Below are positions 55,744 to 64,000 of a stretch of DNA of 64,000 nt, piece after piece. Origin of the DNA: Dendrophyllia cribrosa (Eukaryota > Cnidaria > Anthozoa > Scleractinia > Dendrophylliidae); NCBI GenBank assembly GCA_024195265.1, contig JAJLRJ010000014.1:15516459-15580458 (forward strand). The letters run 5' to 3'. Numbering within the stretch: position 1 is the stretch's first letter; each line of letters starts with the position of its first letter. The notes below the pieces were generated by a model. The model saw only the letters and a program-made list of their open reading frames with translations, did not search any database and was not told the DNA's origin. The position numbers and the translations under genes are program-made.

Positions 55744-56510
55744 ACTGCCCGCCGGGGGGGGGGGGGGGGGGGGGGAGTACTCAACAAAGTTTTGTACAGA
55801 GTGATGCTCCCCCCCAAGGTCCAATCATATACCGATTTTGACAGAAAAAGGTACCCCTTTCATATGCCTTTCAATGAAATGGTACCCCATTAACTTTCAT
55901 ATAGCCTTTACGTGCATCTGTTTGATATATTTTGAAAGGCGCTTTTTATAATACTTAAATGGCAGATTTCCCTACCCTTTTCAGTATACTTCAACTTGTG
56001 TTTTCCCTACCCTTTTCTATTCTTCGTGAAATCCCTACCCTTTCATATACTTCAACCCGTGAAATCCCAACCCTTTCATATACCTCCAGCTTTAAAAAGG
56101 TACCCCTTTCGGGCGGAGCATCCCCGTACAGCCCATTATAGGGAGTACCCCCCCCCCCCCCCCCCGGGGACTGCCCGCCGAAATAACAAAATTCCGCTTA
56201 GCTTATTTCCATGCTATATCGCCAAATCCCACCAAATATACAACTTAGTTGGATAAAATGATTCTATAGAGCACAACAGAAGCAGTGGTTTGGCGATCAA
56301 GTGCGGGATTACAAGGATGGAAGTGGATTACAGTTCATCAATTTTGGATTTCTTGACAGGCGGTCAAGAAATCAAAGTTTCCATTCTGGTGAAATTTTGA
56401 GTTGTTTTAGTCGGTATTTTGTCTTTTTAGTTCATAGTTTTTGTGTTCATCACTTTTGGCGATTTCTTACTTCCTCCTATTTTAAGATAATAAAGCAAGC
56501 TTAAAGCGGG
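55744..56510 (-). mobile_element. D-family element, - orientation, split by an E1 element
   Basis: AAGAGACACTGCCCGCC at the left edge and ACTGCCCGCCGAAATAACAA after the E1 insertion; then the usual D sequence in reverse. Confidence 0.55.
55754..56169 (-). mobile_element. E1 element (poly-G/C ends) inserted in a D element
   Basis: ACTGCCCGCC flanks both sides. Contains TTGTACAGAGTGATGCTCC and CATTATAGGGAGTACCCCC. Confidence 0.65.
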
Positions 56511-56519
56511 GTTTTACCT

Positions 56520-57275
56520 GAATCCCAAATTTCATTTCGTAGAATATTGAAAAACAAATGGTGCCATTCAAAAGCAAGGCCGAAGAGATTTAATTTGAAT
56601 GGTCACATCATAGGATTTTGTCCACAGACTCAAAAGTTAGAACAAATGGCACCATGCAAAAGTACTGCTGAAGAGGTTTCATTTGAATGGTCACACCATA
56701 GGATTTCATCCACAGACTCAAAAGTTAAAACAAATGGTACCATGCAAAAGTACTGCTGAAGAGGTTTCATTTGAATGGTCACACCATAGGATTTCATCAA
56801 CAGACTCAAAAGTTAGAACAAATGGTACCATACAAACGTACTGCTGGAGAGGTTTCATTTGAATGGTCACATCATAGGATTTCGTCTACAGACTCAAAAG
56901 TTAGAACAAATGGCACCATGCAAAAGTACAGCTGAAGAGGTTTCATTTGAATGGTCACACCATAGGATTTCGTCTGCAGACTTAAAAGTTAGAACAAATG
57001 GTACCATGCAAAAGTACTGCTGGAGAGGTTTCATTTGAATGGTCACATCATAGGATTTCGTCCACAGACCCAAAAGTTAGAACAAATGGTGCCATGCAAA
57101 AGTACAGCTGAAGAGGTTTCATTTGAATGGTCACACCATAGGATTTCGTCTACAGACTTAAAAGTTAGAACAAATGGTACCATGCAAAAGTACTGCTGAA
57201 GAGGTTTAATTTGAATGGTCACACTATAGGATTTCGTTGACAGACTCAAAAGTTAGTGAACTCCACAACATGTCT
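56520..57275 (-). mobile_element. Minisatellite B element, eight units
   Basis: 88-bp units with alternating TTTCATC and TTTCGTC variants. Left end diverged. Confidence 0.7.
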
Positions 57276-57284
57276 CCTTAAGGA

Positions 57285-57678
57285 GGGGTTTTACCAGAAT
57301 TTTAATGAAATTTTAAGAGGTTAAGGGATAGAAAAAAGAAAATGATTTTTGAAACACCAACAGACAGTTGATACCCACACAAAAGCACCCGTGGTTGCTA
57401 GTGGACTAACTTGGTGTCCGTCTATTAATTATTAACTACAAATTCTAATTTTAAAACTTCACTAAATCTTCAATATTTCTTTTTTCCCTAAATTTTACAA
57501 ATCCTTTGAGAAAAACAATTTCCTCCCAAAAACACCCAAAAATTTACAAAACATCCCACAACATAGATTTATGAGATGAATGAAGGGTTTTTGGATTGCT
57601 TGAAACGTGAACGAGATATTTCCATTAAAGTCATGTTAAGTGGCGGAAAAATTGCATTCAAGTAAAATCCCGCCTTAA
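57285..57678 (-). mobile_element. Second copy of the TAAAGGCGGG element
   Basis: Reverse orientation relative to 14.5 kb. Ends AAATCCCGCCTTAAG. Confidence 0.55.
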
Positions 57679-58225
57679 GCAAACTCCTGGCCAAAATCAC
57701 GAAAATACGATGTTTCGATATTTCAGCCAAGAAACTGTTCCTTTTACAATTGTTGTAGCCAAGCTAAGAATAAAATATTGTTTACTATCTTTACTTGCTG
57801 TTTTCAACTATTTCCAGTGTTTGTTGAGGTCAAATTTTCTTTATCAAATTGCTCAGAATATTTTAGCCTGTTTCGTTAGGTACAAAACTGGTCTTAAAAT
57901 TGGGTTGAATCTTAATTTTTTTTTCTTTTTTTTATTAATAACACCTTTATTGACAAAAAAAAAAAAAATTTACATTTCAAGTTACATTAAGTTACATTAA
58001 GCTGCTGTATTAAAGAAAAAGAGTACATGCAGGGTTGAATCTTAACATAAAACAAGAATTTTAAAGACATATGCAAGATGGATCGATTTCCTGTGCACAG
58101 TTAAACTACAGGCTAAACACTTGACATTTGAAACAGGTTCTTATTGGACAAGTCAGGATTTTTCGTGTTACTTAAAAAAACCAAACTATATATTTATATC
58201 AGTGGAAACCCCAAAATAATGGTTT

Positions 58226-58393
58226 AATAGACCAATTCCGATATATTAAAATTCATACTTGGCTCCGAGGCTTAGGGGAATAAAACAAAAGAAATCACAT
58301 CGAGGTTCAGGTATGAATAATTTATTTCTTTTGTTTTATTCCCCTAAGCCTAGGAGCCAAGTATGAATTTTAATATATCGGAATTGGTCTATT
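58226..58393. mobile_element. 168-bp foldback MITE AATAGACCAATTCCG
   Basis: Arms of about 70 bp nearly identical. Confidence 0.65.
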
Positions 58394-59049
58394 GTGTTTA
58401 AAATTATTCTACTTGTGCTCCAGGCCGGTAGAAAGGGTAAAATAACTGGGGCCCGAGCAAATTGGCCAAGCAAAGCTACCCCCCGTAAAAAATAGACATT
58501 AGTGGGCTTTCGCAACGACGACGGCGACGGCAACGAGAACGTCAAAATTATTAAAAAGCGAATGATATGTTTAGTAAGCAAAACAACAACTCTGCATTAA
58601 CGGTTGTGAAAAAGGCACTTTAAGCGTCAGAAGTCAGGACTGATTGTTGCACTTAATTTGTTTTAATTACATATATTTTGGCACTTTAATTGTTTTTTTT
58701 TTTAACTTCCAAAAATTCGAGGGGGGGGGGGGGGGGGGGGGCGAACCCCCCTGCCTCTCCCCCTGCTACAGTCCTGTGCCTGTGAGTATAAATAAGTGTA
58801 TTGGGCTGCAGATAGCCTGGATAGAAATGGATTGCAGCTCACATGTGCCTTGGTAACTTCGCTTATACTCTGATATGTAGTTAATTCTCTCTTTAAAAAA
58901 AATTCACTTGTTATCTTCCTCTTGCTAGTATTCTAAAAGCGTTTCGTGTATGACAAACAAAGGTACTTATTTGGGCAGTTTTCACCCCAAAATGTCAAAA
59001 TCCTCATGACAAAGCACCTTCAAGTGACAGAAAAGTGGCTCAGAAAATG

Positions 59050-59486
59050 CCCGGGGGAAGGGGGTACTCCCTATAATGGGATATACGGGGATGCTCCGCC
59101 CGAAAGAGGTACCTTTTTGAGGCTGGAGGTATATGAAAGGGTAGGGATTTCACGAGTTGAAGTATATGAAAGGGTAGGGATTTCACGAAGCATAGGAAAG
59201 GGTACAAATAAACTTGACTTGACTTAGGGAAAACACGAGTTGTAGTATAAAAATGACTAGGGGAAACTGCCATTTAAGTATTATAAAAAGGGCGTTTCAA
59301 AATATGTCAAACAGACGCAAGTAAAGGCTATGCTATATGAAAGGGGTACCATTTTCAATGAAAGGTATACATGTATGGAAGGGGTACCTCTTCTTTCAAA
59401 AACAGTATATGAAAGGGTAAGGGTTTGGACCTTGGGGCGGAGCATGCCCGTACAAAACTTTGTTGAGTACCCCTCCTCCCCCCGGG
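59050..59486 (+). mobile_element. E1 element with 8-bp target duplication
   Basis: AGAAAATG flanks both ends (59042-59049, 59487-59494). Ends CCCGGGGG.../...CCCCCCGGG. An 8-bp duplication points to the hAT superfamily. Confidence 0.7.
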
Positions 59487-59565
59487 AGAAAATGTGCTTG
59501 CGTGTTTCACAACTACATAATAACGCTTATCCATTGTGTAATATATGTATGGTTCCAATTTATTC

Positions 59566-60019
59566 CGGGGGGGGGGGGGGGGGGGGGGTACTCAACAAAG
59601 TTTTGTACGGGGATGCTACGCCCCGAGGTCCAAACTCTTACCCTTTCATATACCGTTTTTGACAGAAAAGGTACCCCTTTCATATACCTTTCATTGAAAA
59701 TGGTACCCCTTTCATATACCTTTCGTTGAAAATGGTACCCCTTTCATATAGCCTTTGCGTGCGTCCGTTTGATATATTTTCAAAGGCCCTTTTTATAATA
59801 CTTAAATTGCAGTTTTCCCTACCTTTTTTATGCTTCAACTCGTGTTTTTGCTGCCATTTCCTATTCTTCGTGAAATCCGTACCCTTTCACATACTTCAAC
59901 TCGTGAAATCCCGACCCTTTCATATACCTCCAACCTCAAAAAGGTACCCCTTTCGGGCGGAGCATCCCCGTATAGCCCATTATAGGGAGTACCCCCCCCC
60001 CCCCCCCCCCCCCCCCGGG
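59566..60019 (-). mobile_element. E1 element, opposite orientation
   Basis: Poly-G start, poly-C end. Flanks AATTTATT and AATTCATT match at 7 of 8. Confidence 0.65.
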
Positions 60020-60188
60020 AATTCATTGTACATTCAGAAATAAAACACGATGTAGTTCCAGTGCCAGCAATCAAAGGAACTTATAGAACAGGATCTGTTT
60101 CTTAAGAATACTAAACGCATAATACTTTATGAAATAGAAGCGAGGGACCGCAAGCATATTAAATTACTCTATTTGAGTACTTTAGTTC

Positions 60189-60935
60189 TTAACCCTTTAA
60201 CTCCCAAGAGTGCCAAAACGAAAAATTCAAGAAAAATCTCAAATTTCATTTTATTGTAAAATATTGAAAAAACAAATGGTGCCATGCAAAAGTACTGCTG
60301 AAAAGGTTTCATTTGAATGGTCACACCGTAGGATATCGTTGACAGAATCAAAAGTTAGAACAAATGGCACCATGCAAAGTACTACTGAAGAGGTTTTATT
60401 TGAATGGTCACACCATTGGATTTCGTTGACAGACTCAAAAGTTAGAACAAATGGTACCATGCAAAGTACTACTGAAGAGGTTTCATTTGAATGGTAACAC
60501 TATTGGATTTCGTTGACAGACTCAAAAGTTAGAACAAATGGTACCATGCAAAGTACTGCTGAAGAGGTTTCATTTGAATGGTCACACAATAGGAATTTTT
60601 GTCGACAGACTCAAAAGTTAGAACAAATGGTACTATGCAAAAGTACTGCTGAAGAGGTTTCACTTGAATGGTCACACCGTAGGATTTCGTCAACAGACTC
60701 AAAAGTTAGAACAAATGGTACCATGCAAAAGTACTGCTGAAAAGGTTTCATTTGAATGGTCACACCATAGGATTTTGTCCACAGACTCAAAAGTTAGAAC
60801 AAATGGTGCCATGCAAAAGTACTGCTGAAGAGGTTTCATTTGAATGGTCACACCGTAGGATATCGTTGACAGACTCAAAAGTTACTGAACTCCACTATAT
60901 GTCTCCATAATTGACTCTGGGAGTGAAAGGGTTAA
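60189..60935 (-). mobile_element. Minisatellite B element with clear inverted ends
   Basis: Left TTAACCCTTTAACTCCCAAG, right CTCTGGGAGTGAAAGGGTTAA. Seven units between. The best example of the composite structure. Confidence 0.8.
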
Positions 60936-61707
60936 AAATAGATCCTTTAGGCTCACTTTTTTTTATTTTTTATATGTGTGGGTCAAAGTGGTATTAGGCC
61001 AAATGGTATTAGCTTTCACATAGTCTCATTAAAATGACCGGAAAAACAGTACAAACGCCATTCCAAGCGTTTACCGACTTTACCTAAACATTCATCGTTG
61101 AGTGCCTATGGAATGTTCGAGAGTAGAGTAGTCAAGATTGAAGCAAAATTGAATGATTCGATGACTTGATTAATACAGCTCTATCCGTAATTTAGGTGTG
61201 ATTATGATAATGCTCCAAAATCCGACTTGTAGTTTAAATTGCGCAGCTAAGACTCCTCCATTAAATGGGTATTTTCTTTTAAGTTTGTCGTTTGTCAATT
61301 ATCATCTGCTGGTGAGTTATACCCTCATAAAAATAAATAAGTTTCATCGAAATTTTTGGATAACGAATAACGTCAAATTGAGAGTACTAAACATTCAGTT
61401 AATCGAATGGATTAAGTTAATGAAAGATTCATTGCCTAAAAAGTCTAAAGAACATTCTCTGTTTTGCCAAACGAGCAAAAAAACAAACAAACTAAAAACA
61501 GTGTCTAACCAATGTTTACTAAGTACAAGCATTTAATCCGGGCAGGAATGTATTAAATAAAAAAGATAACTTCCTACCACAATAATCCTGTTGTTAATCA
61601 GGAAAAAAATAAAGATGAAGATCTTTCCCTTCTCTTAACCGCATATCGATATTTCCGGACAAATTGAACAAGTGTGCATTTTGATTGATTTATTGTTTTT
61701 TTTTTAG

Positions 61708-62018
61708 CTTGCGCAGCGCTCGTTTCATTTCAGATGGCACAGGGTAGATGTTTGTTAAACATAATGAAGAAATGGGCGTTGACACGTTTAAAAACAGTTG
61801 AGGTCATAATGCCACAATTGAAAGGTTTTAATTTATTCAGAGGAAGGTTCTTATGGTATAAAGTTAAACATGTTGATGTCATGGTCACGGGCTCCATCAT
61901 GCAGATACAACCGCGTTACCGCCAGGTTATTCATTCTTTGGACCAGTCTTTTGTATATACCTTTGTTAATAATATAATAAATAGTTCCTGGAAACTTGTA
62001 ATCTCTTTAAAAGTCTAA
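61708..62018 (+). CDS. Weak candidate last exon
   Basis: A T-rich acceptor (tttttttag) precedes 103 open codons (CAALVSFQMAQGRCLLNIMK...). Basic and hydrophobic composition with no recognisable motif; it is not the expected next Wnt exon. May be chance. Confidence 0.18.
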
Positions 62019-62387
62019 CTATTTTATTTCCAATACACATGAACTTATTTCTTTTAAAAAATGAAACGGGGCAATCTGGCAAGCCTCCGTGCATTCATTT
62101 AACCGTGTCCCTTTAGAGCAGTTCACACATATCTACTGTTTACAATCAAAAGGTTACTTCGCGTTTAAATACATTGTTCTAGAAACGCTTCATGTTCGTC
62201 ATTTAGTTCGTCATTTAACGTTAAAGAATTTATTTCTTTCGTCACCCAAGATAAATTTTATCATATTCGTTATTAGATAATGCATGGTCAGATAAACAAA
62301 TACTTGAAATTTCCTAAAATCCAAAGGATTAAGAAATGTTTTTAAGATAGCGCAGATGCTTCACCTCAGGACTTCCTCCTCACCATC

Positions 62388-63412
62388 CCTTAACTCCTGC
62401 AAGAGTGCCAAAAATCAAAATTCAAGAAAAACAAATGTTACCATGCAAAAGTACGACCGAAGAGGTTTTATTTGAATGGTCACACCATAGGATTTCATCA
62501 ACAGACTCAAAAGTGGATCTGGGGAGGATGCAAGCAGAAAAATGCGAGCTGCGAGCTGACAAGTAAATTGATCCGAAAATAAAGTTTTTAAGACGGGGAA
62601 GGGTGAAAGGGGAGGGAAGGCGTAATTCCTCCTAGATCGAGATAATAATGAAAATATTAAAAATAGGTATAAATAAAAAAAATATTCCTAGACCTCTTGC
62701 TTGCCGTTGTGTTATTGACATATCTTTTTTGCATTCACCGTATCAGTATCTCTGTGAAGTATAACGCATTAACAACCATTATATTTGACTTATAATTATT
62801 TCCATATCGATACAATTTTGTTGTGTGATAGCACAACGAGCTAAGAAGACAGAAGGGGTGCATATATGATGCTCTCTTTCCAAGATGTTCCGCAGAATGA
62901 TCAATTGCGCAATTTTTTACCGCGAACGCGAGGGCCCCTTTTGCCGAATTATTACGTGTACGTTAGCCTCCTGCGCAGATGTCAGACGTCCTAATAAAAC
63001 GACCTTGTTTTCATTAAAATTGAATTAAAATTCATTTAAATTGTATTAACTAATTGCGATTTTGAGACGGCAATACGACTTTATATTAACGTCTTAAAAG
63101 CAGGCAAAAGTATCTAAGAATCGTGACACAAAGTTATACATGTATTCGCGGGGAATGGAATGGCTCTCTCGATTCGCATTGGCTAGCTCATCGTGAATAT
63201 TTCTTAAATATTTCATAAATATTTTTCTAATTTTTTTAATTTTTTTTTCGCAGCTCGCAGCTCGCAGAGGTCAGCTCGCAGATCCCCCGCACCGCTCAAA
63301 AGTTAGAACAAATGGTACCATGCAAAAGTACGACCAAAGAGGTTTTATTTGAATGGTCACACTATAGCGGGATTTCGTAATTTCCATGATTGACTCTGGG
63401 AGTAAAAGGGCG
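62388..63412 (-). mobile_element. B element split by a 780-bp insertion
   Basis: The unit text is cut within CTCAAAAGT at 62514 and resumes at 63295. Confidence 0.65.
62515..63294. mobile_element. 780-bp element with 9-bp target duplication
   Basis: CTCAAAAGT occurs on both sides (62506-62514 and 63295-63303). Ends carry inverted GGATCTG and GCGAGCTGCGAGCTG motifs. A 9-bp duplication suits Mutator-like elements. Confidence 0.6.
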
Positions 63413-63540
63413 TTAAAATAAAATTGTTTCATAATTTTATGAGAACAAATATATCGCAACAAGTAGAATAGGATAACATTTTTTTTATTTTTGTGTCTAT
63501 TTTTTATCCCATGCCACGCTTAGAAGAATATAAAAAGACT

Positions 63541-63770
63541 TTAACATGCAAGGCTGAATTTGTTCGGTTTCTCTTTAATATTGCCCAATATTTCGGTTAG
63601 ACAAAACCAACCTTTATCAGGGGCTAAGAAAGCTAAGTGAAGATGGAACCGTTTGTAACTTCACTTAGCTTTCTTAGCCTCTGATGAAGGTTAGTTTTGT
63701 CTAACGAAATATTGGGCAATATTAAATGAAACCGAACAAATTCAGCTGTCTGATCAGCCTTGCATATTAA
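63541..63770. repeat. Large inverted repeat built from a Penelope terminal-repeat-like unit
   Basis: Arms of about 105 bp start GCAAGGCTGAATTTGTTCGG and carry ATATTTCG(G/T)TTAGACAAAA. The right arm contains CTGATGAAGGTTAG...CTAACGAAAT. Confidence 0.6.
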
Positions 63771-64000
63771 TTTTTTTTATTTAGTTCATTGCTGATCCTG
63801 ATCTGCACAAAGATCCAGCTACATTTTGCTACTGTTTGTCCAGTGGTCCTTGCATTGTTACAGAAGTCATTAGAAGAATATAACTACCGTTGTATATCAC
63901 AGGTCATATTACGGTAATTTGTATCAGCTACCAATTTTCGATCAGTTCGGATGCCTTAGCTGAAATTTTAACAGGCCGAAACTATGAACAAAATCATTTT

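Overview
The window looks like nuclear DNA of an anthozoan cnidarian, most likely a reef-building coral. Small genes are split by GT-AG introns and sit among tandem minisatellites, foldback elements, LINE and Penelope remnants and poly-G/poly-C transposon ends. There is no bacterial-style gene packing. I cannot name a genus from sequence alone. Exons were placed by hand from open frames, splice sites and matching intron phases, so every multi-exon model is a prediction.

Layout. (1) 0.5 kb, + strand: last exon of a coiled-coil protein entering from the left. (2) 8.1-17.6 kb, - strand: a gene of at least ten exons for a glutamate-receptor-like channel whose pore carries the potassium-channel signature TVGYGD. 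This is the main find of the window. (3) 19.1-20.4 kb, - strand: an unrecognised small protein. (4) 21.2-22.3 kb, + strand: an intronless type II membrane protein that looks like a Golgi glycosyltransferase. (5) 25.2-31.0 kb, - strand: a candidate two-exon secreted peptide precursor with PRPG, PPPG-RR and PIPG-RR motifs, behind a TATA box. (6) 44-50 kb: several weak single-exon candidates. (7) 50.8-53.5 kb, + strand: the 5' part of a Wnt10-type ligand gene, whose remaining exons must lie past the right edge or in a very long intron.

The rest is mostly repeats. Two related minisatellite families share the same core: A (about 105-110 bp) and B (88 bp). Family B arrays sit between inverted ends of the type TTAACCCTTTxACTCCCAGAG, so the array appears to travel inside a non-autonomous DNA transposon. 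Further families include two poly-C-ended elements with 8-bp target duplications (E1, E2), a family beginning near the words GACACTGTCCCGGCTGAAAT (D), and many 150-460 bp foldbacks. Many are nested in each other, which gives a relative order of insertion.

The recognised genes are not an operon or a pathway. Three of the recognised products are predicted to act at or outside the plasma membrane (ligand-gated channel, secreted peptide, Wnt) and one in the Golgi lumen.
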